Of a stretch of 64,000 bases of DNA, positions 25,672-33,971 are shown piece by piece. The notes under the pieces were generated by a model. It did no database searches. It was not told where the DNA came from and worked only from the letters and a program-made list of their open reading frames with translations. This stretch comes from Alphaproteobacteria bacterium SO-S41 (GTDB taxonomy: Bacteria > Pseudomonadota > Alphaproteobacteria > Micropepsales > Micropepsaceae), in contig AP024629.1 in the NCBI GenBank assembly GCA_019670725.1, positions 3,720,001 through 3,784,000 on the forward strand. Reading direction: 5' to 3'. Position 1 is the first letter of the stretch; the number at the start of each line of letters is the position of its first letter. The position numbers were made by a program, and so were the translations under genes.

Positions 25672-26682
25672 ATGAGCGTCAATCGTCGTTGGAAACTGAA
25701 GAAACGCCCGGTCGGCGACCTGGCGCCGGGCGATCTGGAGTTGGTGAGCGAGGCCGTGCCGACGCCTGGACCCGGCCAGATCCTGATCCGCAACATCTAC
25801 CTGTCGCTCGATCCCACGAACCGGATCTGGATGAGCGACATGGACCAGTACATGCCGCCCGTCGAAATCGGCGACGTCATGCGCGGCGGGACGATCGGCG
25901 TGGTCGAAGCGTCGAACAATCCAGGCTTCAAGCCGGGCGATATCGTGCAGCCCTTCGACATGGGCTGGCAGGACTATGTCGTCAGCAACGGTGCGCAGAA
26001 GTTGCAGGTCGGGCCGGACCTGCCGATCCTCGCCTATATGGGCGGGCTCGGCATGACCGCAATCACTGCCTATTTCGGGCTGCTGGATATCGGAAAGCCG
26101 AAGCCCGGTGAGACCGTCGTCGTCTCGGCCGCCGCTGGTGCGGTCGGCTCGATCGTCGGGCAGATCGCGAAGCTCAAGGGCTGCCATGTGGTCGGTCTCG
26201 CGGGCTCGGACGACAAGTGCAAATGGGTGGTTGATGAGCTCGGCTTCGATGCCTGCATCAACTACCGCACCGAGAATGTGCTCGAAGCGCTGCGGCGCGA
26301 ATGCCCCAAGGGAATCGACGTCTATTTCGAAAATGTTGGCGGCGAGATCCTGGATGCGGTGCTGACGCTGATCAATCTGGAAGCGCGCATTCCCGTCTGC
26401 GGCCTGATCTCGACCTACAATGCCGACGGGCCGGTGCCAGGCCCCTACATGTTCCGCAACATCCTCATGAAGCGCGCATTGCTTAAGGGCTTCATCGTCA
26501 TCGACTATTTCCCCCGCATCGCGGAATTCTTCGCGGACATGCCGGGCTGGCTGGCGAGCGGTCAGATCAAGTGGAAGGTCGACGTACGCCAGGGGCTGGA
26601 GAATGCGCCGGTCGTGCTGCAGGACCTCTTCACGGGCGGGAATACCGGCAAGCTGGTCGTGCAGATCGGGCCGGAGCCGTGA
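25672..26682 (+). CDS. NADP-dependent medium-chain oxidoreductase (CurA/prostaglandin reductase-like)
   Basis: The 336-residue enzyme belongs to zinc-free medium-chain dehydrogenases that reduce the C=C bond of alpha,beta-unsaturated ketones or aldehydes. Family marks are LSLDPTNRIWM near 50, MGGLGMTAITAYFGL near 125, the nucleotide loop AAAGAVGSIVGQIAK near 160 and YFENVGGEILDAVL near 230. GGAG five bases before the ATG supports MSVNRRW as start. Its stop overlaps the GNAT gene by GTGA. It forms an operon with a GNAT protein and a membrane cyclase. Confidence 0.9.
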   Translation: MSVNRRWKLKKRPVGDLAPGDLELVSEAVPTPGPGQILIRNIYLSLDPTNRIWMSDMDQYMPPVEIGDVMRGGTIGVVEASNNPGFKPGDIVQPFDMGWQDYVVSNGAQKLQVGPDLPILAYMGGLGMTAITAYFGLLDIGKPKPGETVVVSAAAGAVGSIVGQIAKLKGCHVVGLAGSDDKCKWVVDELGFDACINYRTENVLEALRRECPKGIDVYFENVGGEILDAVLTLINLEARIPVCGLISTYNADGPVPGPYMFRNILMKRALLKGFIVIDYFPRIAEFFADMPGWLASGQIKWKVDVRQGLENAPVVLQDLFTGGNTGKLVVQIGPEP

Positions 26683-27146
26683 CCAAGAAGGCCGTGAAAG
26701 CGCCCGCCACACCGGTGCGGCGGATCGGCAGCTTTCGGGTGGGTTTGGAGGCGAAGCCGCTCGGTGGCGTCAAGCGGGCGATCGCGAAGGGACTGGACGC
26801 ACATAATGTCGGGGCCGCGGGATCCTACGGCTATGCCGACTATGTCGTCAGCGTCCGCGACGCCAAGGGCGAGGTCCGCGGCGGATTCCTGGTGGAGGTC
26901 TATTACGAGTCCGCGTTCCTGAAATGGGCGTGGGTCGATCCGAAGCTGCAGCGCCGCGGGCTAGGCAATGCGCTGATGGCCGCCGCGGAGGATGAAGCGC
27001 GGCGTCGCGGGGCGCTCAATCTGTGGCTGGATACGTTCAGCTTCCAGGCGCGGCCGTTTTACGAAAAGCTGGGCTACAAGGTGTTCGGGACCTTGCAGAT
27101 GGGACGGGCGGGCGTAGAACGCTTCTTTCTTTCCAAGGATCTCTGA
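26679..27146 (+). CDS. GNAT family N-acetyltransferase
   Basis: A 155-residue acetyltransferase with the GNAT acetyl-CoA loop LQRRGLGNALMAAAEDEARRRG (quoted in part: RRGLGNALMAA) near residue 95 and the C-terminal FYEKLGYKVFGTL strand-helix unit. The substrate is unknown. Translation starts with GTG that overlaps the stop of the oxidoreductase (GTGA), and its own stop overlaps the cyclase start by one base (TGATG), so the three genes are tightly coupled. Confidence 0.85.
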   Translation: MTKKAVKAPATPVRRIGSFRVGLEAKPLGGVKRAIAKGLDAHNVGAAGSYGYADYVVSVRDAKGEVRGGFLVEVYYESAFLKWAWVDPKLQRRGLGNALMAAAEDEARRRGALNLWLDTFSFQARPFYEKLGYKVFGTLQMGRAGVERFFLSKDL

Positions 27147-28432
27147 TGCGCCTGTCCCTGCTCGGCTTTCGCGATCGCGACAGGGAGCGGCAGTTCCGTG
27201 CGGCCTTCGAGGTCGATCTGAAGGCGCTGGAGCGGTTTACGGGACTTGTGCTGATCGTGCTTTCGACGCTCAGCGTCTTCGCCCATCCCGCGGGCGCGGT
27301 GGTGTTCGGCATGGAGGCGGCGCCGCTTTCCGCGACGGTGAGCATACCGCTGGCGGTGATCGCGGCCGGGCTGACGCTGGTGCCGCTCAATCCCATCGTG
27401 CGGCAGATCGTGTCGGGGACCGTCCTGGCGCTCCTCTTCGCGAGCGCCTGTATTGCCTTTTCCCACTTCCTGCATCGCGAGCACGGCGCCGGCCTGTATG
27501 CCGCACCGCTGGCGGTGACGATGGCAGGGCTGATGGCAGGTGGCGGCTTCGCGGCGATCCCGGCGGCACTTCTCGGCCTCGTCTTCTCCATTGCACCGGT
27601 GTTGCTGATCAACGGTGCGCCGGGCGATGCCGATGATCGGCTGTTTGCGTTCGCGGCGTTTGCGCTCGCTTGGCTGCTCGGCGCGGCGATGGCGCTGCTC
27701 GCGGAGCGGCTGGCGCGCGCGCAGTTCGTGTCCGACACGGTGGCGGCGCACGAGAAGGAGAAGTCGGATTCGCTGATCTCTGCAATGCTGCCGGAGTTCG
27801 CGGCAGTGCGGTTGAAAGCCGGCGAGCAGCGGATCGCGCAGTCGTTCCAGAATATCGGCGTCCTCTTCGCCGACCTCGCGGGCTTCACGCAGATGTCGGG
27901 GCGCATCGGGGCGGTGAAGACGGTGGCGGTGCTCAACGACATCTTCACCGCCTTCGACGATGCCGCGGCGCGCCATGGCGTGGAACGCGTAAAGACGATG
28001 GGCGACGGCTATATGGCAGTCGTGAACAAAAACCGGACAGCGCCGAACGATCTGCGGCCGTTGGCGGATTTCGCGCTGGAGATCCAACGGATCACGGTTG
28101 AATCGGCGGCGCGGTACGAACTGCCGATCGCGCTGCGGGTCGGGCTGCATGCAGGACCGGCGATCGGTGGGGTGATCGGGCGCCATCGCCCGTTGTTCGA
28201 TTATTGGGGCGAGACGATCAACATTGCGAGCCGGCTGGAAGGCCAGGGGACGGGTGGCGACATCACCGTCTCGCCTGCTGTTCATGCGCGGCTGCGTACT
28301 GAATTCGTCCTCGTATCGGCGGGCACTGCGACGCTGAAGGGCGTGGGGTCGGTGGAGATCCATCGGCTGAAGGGGCGGATCGATCCCAGCAATCAGACGC
28401 GGCCGTTGCAGACGGGGCCGTCACAAACGTGA
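27146..28432 (+). CDS. Membrane-bound class III adenylate/guanylate cyclase
   Basis: The 428-residue protein has about six transmembrane helices in its first 200 residues, a short coiled connector, and a C-terminal class III cyclase domain. VLFADLAGFTQMSG and VKTMGDGYMAV supply the two metal-binding Asp, and WGETINIASRLEGQG the Asn and Arg that stabilise the transition state. It would make cAMP (or cGMP) at the inner membrane in response to an unknown signal. This is the second class III cyclase in the window. It is third in the oxidoreductase-GNAT-cyclase operon. Confidence 0.92.
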   Translation: MRLSLLGFRDRDRERQFRAAFEVDLKALERFTGLVLIVLSTLSVFAHPAGAVVFGMEAAPLSATVSIPLAVIAAGLTLVPLNPIVRQIVSGTVLALLFASACIAFSHFLHREHGAGLYAAPLAVTMAGLMAGGGFAAIPAALLGLVFSIAPVLLINGAPGDADDRLFAFAAFALAWLLGAAMALLAERLARAQFVSDTVAAHEKEKSDSLISAMLPEFAAVRLKAGEQRIAQSFQNIGVLFADLAGFTQMSGRIGAVKTVAVLNDIFTAFDDAAARHGVERVKTMGDGYMAVVNKNRTAPNDLRPLADFALEIQRITVESAARYELPIALRVGLHAGPAIGGVIGRHRPLFDYWGETINIASRLEGQGTGGDITVSPAVHARLRTEFVLVSAGTATLKGVGSVEIHRLKGRIDPSNQTRPLQTGPSQT

Positions 28433-28472
28433 AGGTGCCGCGTCCAAGCGGCAAGAGATCGAGGGAAAGCTT

Positions 28473-28856
28473 ATGAACGACGTATTCTGGACGCGGTTCT
28501 TCATCTTCTGCGGCATCTACAACGTGTTCCTGGTCGGCCTGCCGATGGTTATCGATCCGACCATTCTGGCGGCGACGTCGGGGCTGACGCTGCCGGCTGG
28601 CGACTGGCTGTTCGTGCGCTGCTTCGGCGCGGTCGTCGCCACCTTCGGCGTTGGCTATTTCATGGTCTCGCGTGACCTCGACCGTAATCGCGGCATTATC
28701 GTGATCGGGATCGTCGGCAAGGTCGCCGTGGCGCTGCTGTTCGCGATCTATTGGTTGAAGGGCGCGATCGGCTTCCGGCCGTTCCTGGTCGGGTTCTCCG
28801 ATCTGATCTTCGTCGCCTTCTTCTGGCGCTTCCTCAGCCGCTACCCGGCGCGCTGA
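28473..28856 (+). CDS. Small integral membrane protein, unknown function
   Basis: A 127-residue protein with four predicted transmembrane segments (FFIFCGIYNVFLVGLPM, LFVRCFGAVVATFGVGYFM, IIVIGIVGKVAVALLFAIYW, LIFVAFFWRFLS). The polar ends are short. It resembles uncharacterised DUF4345-like membrane proteins, but I do not recognise it with certainty. GAGGGAAA lies six to seven bases before the ATG. It sits between a cyclase gene 40 bp upstream and a TetR gene on the same strand. Confidence 0.7.
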   Translation: MNDVFWTRFFIFCGIYNVFLVGLPMVIDPTILAATSGLTLPAGDWLFVRCFGAVVATFGVGYFMVSRDLDRNRGIIVIGIVGKVAVALLFAIYWLKGAIGFRPFLVGFSDLIFVAFFWRFLSRYPAR

Positions 28857-28889
28857 ACCCTCGCAAATTCGACCTGTGACCGCAGTCAC

Positions 28890-28928
28890 TGGACAGAAGC
28901 GGCTGTTGGTGTCATATATACTGACATG
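28890..28928 (+). promoter_or_regulatory. Probable leaderless promoter with overlapping dyad before the TetR gene
   Basis: A -10-like TATATA at 28915-28920 ends five bases before the ATG, and a -35-like TGGACA lies at 28890-28895. Transcription would thus start at or next to the ATG, giving a leaderless mRNA; no ribosome-binding site is present. The inverted repeat TGTCA-N7-TGACA (28910-28926) covers the -10 box and touches the start codon, as expected for an autorepressor site. Confidence 0.55.
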
Positions 28929-29576
28929 AATACAGCTACACTGACATCCGGCTATGAGAGCCCCCTGCGCGAGGCGCAGAAGGAAGAGACGCGGAAGCGA
29001 ATTCTCGATGCTGCGGCAGCACTGATCGAGACGGTGAGCCCGGCAGGTCTTTCCTTTGCCGCCATCGCCAAGCAGGCGGGCGTGCAGGAGCGCACGGTCT
29101 ATCGGCATTTCCCGACCAAGGATCTGCTGCTGGAGGCGCTGTGGGCGTGGATGGATCCGCGGATCGGGATCAAGTCGTTTCCGCAGAGCGAAGAGGAACT
29201 GGTCGCGTTTCCCGCGCGGGTGTTTCCGGCCTTCGACGATAACGAACAGCTGATGCGCGCGTTCTGGTCGAGCCCGCAGGGGCGGGAGTTCCGGCTGGGC
29301 ATGAACGAGAAACGGAAGGCCGCGATCTGCAAGTCGGTGAGCGCAGCGACCGAGGAGATGGACCCGCGCGAGGCCGCTTGGCTCACGGCGGCGGTGCAGC
29401 TGCTCTATTCGGGGGCGGCTTGGATGACGATGAAGGATTACTGGGGATTCAGCGGCGACGAGGCGGGCAAGGCGTCCTCCTTCGTGATCGGCCTGCTGAT
29501 GAAGGCGGCGCGGGAGCGTGCAGCCGAAACGAGGGGCGCCGGAAAGCGGCGCAAGACGACTGGAGAGAGACCATGA
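28926..29576 (+). CDS. TetR family transcriptional regulator
   Basis: The 216-residue protein has a TetR N-terminal DNA-binding domain: helix TRKRILDAAAALIETV, then the helix-turn-helix FAAIAKQAGVQERTVYRHFPTKDLLLEALW near residues 45-73. The C-terminal ligand-binding part has the usual helical pattern but no recognisable specificity. It probably represses itself through the dyad over its start and may control the coupled downstream gene, which begins in an ATGA overlap. Confidence 0.9.
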   Translation: MNTATLTSGYESPLREAQKEETRKRILDAAAALIETVSPAGLSFAAIAKQAGVQERTVYRHFPTKDLLLEALWAWMDPRIGIKSFPQSEEELVAFPARVFPAFDDNEQLMRAFWSSPQGREFRLGMNEKRKAAICKSVSAATEEMDPREAAWLTAAVQLLYSGAAWMTMKDYWGFSGDEAGKASSFVIGLLMKAARERAAETRGAGKRRKTTGERP

Positions 29577-30052
29577 TTTTCCATGCATCCATTCCCGCCG
29601 ACAATCCCGAGCGGGTGGCGCGGGCCATTGCCGAATTGTGGAAGGGCGAGGCAGTGCCGTTTCCGCCGATCGAGCGCTCATGGATGGCCTATGCCCATGA
29701 CGGCCGCGGGAGCGAGATCGAGGTGAGCCCGCGCGACCTCGCCTTCTTCCCGGGGCCGGTCGATCTGAACACGCGGCTGCAGCCGGAGACGCCGAAATAT
29801 TCCTCGGCGCATCTGCTGATCTCGTCCGTGCTGAGCGCTGGAGAGATCATCGCCCTCGGTGAACGCGAGGGCTGGGAGACGCGGCGCTGCCGGCGCGGCG
29901 GGCCGGACCTGATGGGCTTCGACCTGATTGAGATGTGGGTCGAGAACGCCTTCATGCTGGAGATCGCGACGGCGGAATGGTCGAAGCAGTATCTGGCGTT
30001 CATGGCGGGCGAACCGGCCCGGCAGATGTTCCAGCTCAAGCAAGCCGCTTGA
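29573..30052 (+). CDS. Conserved hypothetical protein, distantly VOC-like
   Basis: The 159-residue protein starts MIFHASIPADNPERVARAIA and has a mixed alpha/beta pattern with paired strand-helix units reminiscent of vicinal-oxygen-chelate folds, without an obvious metal site. FDLIEMWVENAFMLEIAT is the most distinctive segment. It is translationally coupled to the TetR gene (ATGA), so it is the likely target or partner of that regulator. Its last 17 bases overlap the convergent GNAT gene. Function is not known. Confidence 0.65.
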   Translation: MIFHASIPADNPERVARAIAELWKGEAVPFPPIERSWMAYAHDGRGSEIEVSPRDLAFFPGPVDLNTRLQPETPKYSSAHLLISSVLSAGEIIALGEREGWETRRCRRGGPDLMGFDLIEMWVENAFMLEIATAEWSKQYLAFMAGEPARQMFQLKQAA

Positions 30053-30569
30053 TCATGATGTGGCGACGGGTGCAATCGAGCGCACTGTCGAGCTGGTTCT
30101 GCCAGACGGCATGGTGCTCGCTGCCCCACTCGCTGCGCGGATAGGGTGCAAAGCCGAGACGGGCATAGAACGGCCCGTTCCACGGCACGTCGGTGAAGGT
30201 CGAGAGCGTGAGCGCGGGGTAGGCCTCGCGCCGTGCCCAGTCCTCGCCCGCGGCGATGAGACGGCGGCCGAGCCCCTGCCCCGCATGGTCGGGGTGGACG
30301 TCAAGTTCGCAGAGATGGCCGAGACCGTCGAACGGCCAGAAGGCGGCGAAGCCCGCGACGCGGCCGGAGGGTTCCTCGACCGCCACGAAGAGATTGCCGG
30401 ATTCCACATGCTTGGCGGCGTGGCCGCGCATGTAGGGATCGCCTTCGGTAATGGCGATCAGCTCTTCCATGCCGATCTCGGCAAAGCGCGTGGCGGCCGC
30501 GATCTCGACCGCCTCGCACCTGGCCGCCTCGCTCAAATTGGCGAGGCGGATGTCGTAGACGCGGCTCAG
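30036..30569 (-). CDS. GNAT family N-acetyltransferase with non-standard start
   Basis: The protein reads ...VYDIRLANLSEAARCEAVE and contains the acetyl-CoA loop HPDHAGQGLGRRLIAAGEDWARRE (key part GQGLGRRL) and FYARLGFAPYP, so the GNAT fold is clear. No ATG or GTG stands at the right place: the frame is open far into the thiolase gene. A CTG overlapping the thiolase stop (CTGA) gives 177 residues including the first strand; a TTG 11 codons later would cut that strand. I use the CTG provisionally. Substrate unknown. Confidence 0.75.
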   Translation of the reverse strand: MSRVYDIRLANLSEAARCEAVEIAAATRFAEIGMEELIAITEGDPYMRGHAAKHVESGNLFVAVEEPSGRVAGFAAFWPFDGLGHLCELDVHPDHAGQGLGRRLIAAGEDWARREAYPALTLSTFTDVPWNGPFYARLGFAPYPRSEWGSEHHAVWQNQLDSALDCTRRHIMIKRLA

Positions 30570-31777
30570 CGGTGGAACTCGAAGAGGCCCGCCGCGCCCA
30601 TACCACCGCCGATGCACATCGTGACGATGCCGTACTTGGCGTTCTTGCGACGCTGGCCTTCCAGCAGAATGTGGCCGGTGAGGCGCGCGCCGGTCATGCC
30701 GAATGGATGGCCGATCGAGATGGAGCCGCCATTGACGTTCAGCTTTTCGGGATCGATGCCGATGCGGTCGGCGCAGTAGAGGGCCTGCGAGGCGAAGGCC
30801 TCGTTCAGTTCCCACAGGTCGATATCGTCGACGGTGAGGCCATGGCGCTTCAGGAGCTTCGGCACGGCGAAGACCGGGCCGATGCCCATTTCGTCGGGCT
30901 CGCAGCCGGCGACGGCGAAGCCGCGGAAGGTGCCGAGCGGCTGAAGCCCGCGCTTCGACGCTTCCTTGCCTTCCATCAGCACGACCGCAGCGGCGCCGTC
31001 GGAGAGCTGCGAGGCGTTGCCGGCGGTGATGTACTTGCCTTCCTTGACGACCTGGCCGTCCTTGAAGACGGGGGGCAGGCTGGCGAGGCTTTCATAGGTC
31101 GTCTCGGGACGGTTGCACTCGTCGCGATTGACGACATAGGCGACCTTCGAGGCCTCCTTCGTCACCTTGTCGATGACGATCATCTGGGTGTCCATCGGCG
31201 CGATCTCGTTGGCGAACTTGTTCGCCTGCTGCGCCGCGGCGGTGCGCTTCTGGCTCTCGACGCTGAAGCGGTCCTGACGCTCGCGGCTGATGCCGTAGCG
31301 CTCGGCGACGATTTCGGCGGTCTCGATCATCGCCATCCAGAGGGCCGGCTTGGTCGCGAGGAGGTGTTCCTCGGTGACGCGGTGGCGGTTTGCCTTGCCG
31401 GACATGTTGACGAGCGAGATGGATTCAACGCCCGCGCCGATCGCGATGTCGGTGCCGTCGGTCATGATCTGCTGGGCCGCCATGGCGACGGTCTGCAGGC
31501 CCGACGAGCAGAAGCGGTTGACGGTCACGCCAGAGGTTGTGACCGGGCAGCCCGCCCAGATCGCGGCGAGGCGGCCCACATTGGAGCCGGTCGCACCTTC
31601 CGGTGCGCCGCAGCCCATATAGACGTCCTCGATCTCGCCGGCGTCGATGCCGGCGCGGGCGATGGCGTGCTTGATGGCGTGACCGCCCATCGCGGCGCCA
31701 TGGGTGTCGTTGAAACCGCCGCGGCCCGACTTGGCGAGCCCCGTGCGGGCGGTGGAAACGATGACGGCTTCACGCAT
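30566..31777 (-). CDS. Acetyl-CoA acyltransferase (thiolase)
   Basis: The 403-residue enzyme performs thiolytic cleavage of 3-oxoacyl-CoA in beta-oxidation, or the reverse condensation. [16 protein letters not shown] near residue 90 has the acyl-accepting Cys, [12 protein letters not shown] near 355 the His, and [13 protein letters not shown] at the end the second Cys. The length and the N-terminal [17 protein letters not shown] are typical of FadA-type degradative thiolases. A GNAT gene follows in tight coupling; the usual FadB partner is not adjacent. Confidence 0.95.
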   Translation of the reverse strand: MREAVIVSTARTGLAKSGRGGFNDTHGAAMGGHAIKHAIARAGIDAGEIEDVYMGCGAPEGATGSNVGRLAAIWAGCPVTTSGVTVNRFCSSGLQTVAMAAQQIMTDGTDIAIGAGVESISLVNMSGKANRHRVTEEHLLATKPALWMAMIETAEIVAERYGISRERQDRFSVESQKRTAAAQQANKFANEIAPMDTQMIVIDKVTKEASKVAYVVNRDECNRPETTYESLASLPPVFKDGQVVKEGKYITAGNASQLSDGAAAVVLMEGKEASKRGLQPLGTFRGFAVAGCEPDEMGIGPVFAVPKLLKRHGLTVDDIDLWELNEAFASQALYCADRIGIDPEKLNVNGGSISIGHPFGMTGARLTGHILLEGQRRKNAKYGIVTMCIGGGMGAAGLFEFHR

Positions 31778-31860
31778 GGCTGTTTTTCCTTCCCAACTTT
31801 TGTGGCGGCGGTTTTAAGCGGGTTTCCCGGGTTTGGCGAGACTGACACAACGTCAGAAGC

Positions 31861-32050
31861 GTGGGGTGGAATTGATCCAGGATTTTTGAAGGGGGTGTAC
31901 CCCCGGGGTGGTTTTGATTTGAACGTCTACTTTTGGACAATCGAGCGGCTGCGCGACCGAATATTGCGCGGCGGCGACACAAACCATGCTCGTTTGTCGC
32001 CTGCGGCGCGGGCCGAGTATTCGAACGTCGCTTTTCTGTGATTGTTCAGG
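31861..32050 (+). repeat. Dispersed intergenic element of about 190 bp, copy B
   Basis: It begins GTGGGGTGGAATTGATCC, has an internal stem built from GGCGACA and TGTCGCC (31972-32003), and ends with ATTCGAACGTCG and a T-rich run at the same distance as in the copy near 5.6 kb. The 433-bp stretch 31778-32210 between the thiolase and YoaK genes otherwise holds no gene, only this element and the hairpin at 32117-32136. The 3' limit is approximate. Confidence 0.6.
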
Positions 32051-32116
32051 AACGCAGGCACAGATGGATTCAGACCGGGCAGGATTTTACGATCAGTCAT
32101 GACTCCGCCTTCCTAG

Positions 32117-32136
32117 CCAAGGACTATTGTCCTTGG
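32117..32136 (+). promoter_or_regulatory. Perfect dyad CCAAGGAC-TATT-GTCCTTGG
   Basis: An eight-base perfect inverted repeat with a four-base centre lies 75 bp upstream of the yoaK-like gene, in an AT-richer stretch. Its size suits an operator for a dimeric repressor; it has no T-run, so it is a poor terminator. The regulator is unknown. Confidence 0.45.
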
Positions 32137-32210
32137 GAATATATGACTACTTCATCCCTTGTCAAGCATCTGCGTTGCAGGGCGCGGAGCGAGGTCGCTA
32201 GATAGAGGGG

Positions 32211-32837
32211 ATGAACCGGTTTGACCGCCGCACCCGCCTGATCGCCGTCGCCCTCGCCGGGGTTGCGGGGTTCGTGGACGCGGTCGCATTCATCCAGCTC
32301 GGCGGGTTCTTCGTTTCCTTCATGAGCGGCAACTCGACGCGGCTTGGCGTCGCCTTGAGCGACCTCTCGCTGAACGCCGCCATCGCCGGCGGACTGATCG
32401 CGGCCTTCGTGGCGGGCGCCGCCATCGGGTCGCTGACGGGCCATGCCGCCGGTGCGCGACGCCGTACAATCGTGCTGCTGCTGGTCGGCGCGTTGTTGAC
32501 CGTCGCAATTGTGGCTTATGGGCAGGGCTTTGTCGCCGTCAGCGCCGCCGCAATGGCGCTCGCCATGGGGGCCGAGAATGCGGTGTTCGAGGAGGACGGC
32601 GAGATCCGGATCGGCCTCACCTATACGACGGGATCGTTGGTGAAGCTGGGCCAGAAGCTCGCCGTGGCGCTGCGCGGCGGCGCGCAATGGGACTGGGTGC
32701 CCTACCTCATGCACTGGCTGGGGCTTGTCGCAGGCGCCGTTGCGGGCGCGCTGGCGTTCGCGGCGCTCGGCATGAACGCGCTGTGGCTGGCGGTTGGCGC
32801 TGTTTCGCTGGCCGCGCTGGTGTCGGCGCGCGACTAA
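32211..32837 (+). CDS. YoaK family (DUF1275) membrane protein
   Basis: A 208-residue integral membrane protein with about six hydrophobic segments. AGVAGFVDAVAFIQLGGFFVSFMSGNSTRLG (in part: GFVDAVAFIQLGGFFVSFMS) at residues 16-40 is the family hallmark, and GAENAVFEEDGEIRIGLTYTTGSLVKLGQ (in part: IGLTYTTGSLVKLGQ) near 140 the second. The function of the family is unknown. AGAGGGG stands immediately before the ATG. It is separated from the thiolase by a gene-free stretch with a regulatory-looking dyad. Confidence 0.85.
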   Translation: MNRFDRRTRLIAVALAGVAGFVDAVAFIQLGGFFVSFMSGNSTRLGVALSDLSLNAAIAGGLIAAFVAGAAIGSLTGHAAGARRRTIVLLLVGALLTVAIVAYGQGFVAVSAAAMALAMGAENAVFEEDGEIRIGLTYTTGSLVKLGQKLAVALRGGAQWDWVPYLMHWLGLVAGAVAGALAFAALGMNALWLAVGAVSLAALVSARD

Positions 32838-32841
32838 CGCG

Positions 32842-33018
32842 CTAGGCCGAAGCGCGACGGTCGCGGAACAGGGCGGCGATCAGCAGCAGCGCGGCGCCGC
32901 CGACAATGATCCAGGTCGCGTAGAGCGAGACGAAGGGCATGCGGATGAAAATGCCGACAATGCCGAGCGCGACGGCGGCTATACCGAGCAGGATGAGAAC
33001 GATGGTCTGACCGGACAT
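32842..33018 (-). CDS. Small two-helix membrane protein
   Basis: The 58-residue frame starts MSGQTIVLILLGIAAVALGI, has a short polar turn (IRMPFVSLYATW) and a second helix (IIVGGAALLLIAALF) before RDRRASA. AAGGGGAT six bases before the ATG is a good ribosome-binding site, and the codon pattern is typical of the genome. Positively charged C-terminus suggests that end faces the cytoplasm. It stands between the YoaK gene and the cysteine hydrolase gene. The function is unknown. Confidence 0.65.
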   Translation of the reverse strand: MSGQTIVLILLGIAAVALGIVGIFIRMPFVSLYATWIIVGGAALLLIAALFRDRRASA

Positions 33019-33124
33019 GACGATCCCCTTTCAGGTTCGGGATGAAACGTCCCAGGGGCGAAAGAGTTGCGCGCTGGCGGGGAAGGACCCGGCACCCTAC
33101 AACCGACGAAAGAGGGAACGTCAC

Positions 33125-33835
33125 ATGACGGCATTGGGGAGTTCGCAGGCCAATCTGTGGCAGGTCGGGGCCGACGCGATCGACGTCTCGCGGGGGGCGG
33201 CGCGGACGGCGACGATCGCAGCGCGGCCGAAGCGGGTGACGCTCGATCTCGCGGCGAGCGCGATCATTGTGATCGACATGCAGGCGCTGTTCTGTCGCGC
33301 GCGGCCGCATGAGACAAGCGCGCCGCCGACCGCAAAGCCCATCCAGCCGCTGGAGCGGATGCTGCCGGTGCTGCGCAAAGCGGGCGTGCCGGTGATCTGG
33401 GTCAACTGGGGCAACCGCACCGACAAGCTGAACATAGGGCCGAGCGTGATGCACAGTTTTGCGCGCGAGGGTGGGTTCCGGCCGCCGATCCTCGACAAGG
33501 GCTCGGCGGATGCGGCGATCGTCGACGGGCTGACGGTCGGGGCGGACGATATTCATGTCGACAAGTACCGGGTGAGCGGGTTCTGGGATTCCGAGCTCGA
33601 CAGCGTGCTGCGAAATCTGCGGGTGACGACGCTGTTCTTTGCGGGCGTGAACCTCGACCAGTGCGTGCACGCGACGCTGCTGGATGCGCACTGCCTGAAC
33701 TATGACTGCGTGCTGGTGGAGGATTGCTGCGCGACACGCTCGCCGGACTACTGCACGCAGGCGACGCTCTACAATGTCGAGCGCGGAATGGGGTTCGTGA
33801 CGGACAGCGCAGCTGTCGTGGCGGCGTTAGCATAA
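33125..33835 (+). CDS. Isochorismatase-family cysteine hydrolase
   Basis: The 236-residue enzyme has the cysteine hydrolase triad: Asp in AIIVIDMQALFC near residue 56, Lys in HVDKYRVSGFWDSEL near 145, and the nucleophile Cys in AGVNLDQCVHATLLDA near 178. The family hydrolyses amides, ureides (for example N-carbamoyl compounds, biuret, peroxyureidoacrylate) or isochorismate. The extra conserved Cys-rich stretch VLVEDCCATRSPDYC is common in RutB/biuret hydrolase-like members. AGGGAA precedes the ATG at six bases. The substrate is not evident from neighbours. Confidence 0.85.
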   Translation: MTALGSSQANLWQVGADAIDVSRGAARTATIAARPKRVTLDLAASAIIVIDMQALFCRARPHETSAPPTAKPIQPLERMLPVLRKAGVPVIWVNWGNRTDKLNIGPSVMHSFAREGGFRPPILDKGSADAAIVDGLTVGADDIHVDKYRVSGFWDSELDSVLRNLRVTTLFFAGVNLDQCVHATLLDAHCLNYDCVLVEDCCATRSPDYCTQATLYNVERGMGFVTDSAAVVAALA

Positions 33836-33840
33836 CTACC

Positions 33841-33954
33841 GTCATCCCGGCCGCAGCGGAGCGGAGAGCCGGAGCCCAGGTGACTGGGCAGTGGCGCTTG
33901 CAGCCCCTGGGTCCCGGGTCTCGGACGCCTCGCGGCGGCCTCGCCCGGGATGAC
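33841..33954. repeat. Long intergenic palindrome (GTCAT...ATGAC family), copy 1
   Basis: It begins GTCATCCCGG and ends CCCGGGATGAC, with an internal CCCAG-GTGA-CTGGG hairpin. Over its whole length it is closely similar to the copy at 36802-36923. It fills most of the space between two convergent genes. Confidence 0.8.
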
Positions 33955-33971
33955 GAAATGGCAAGGCGCGT

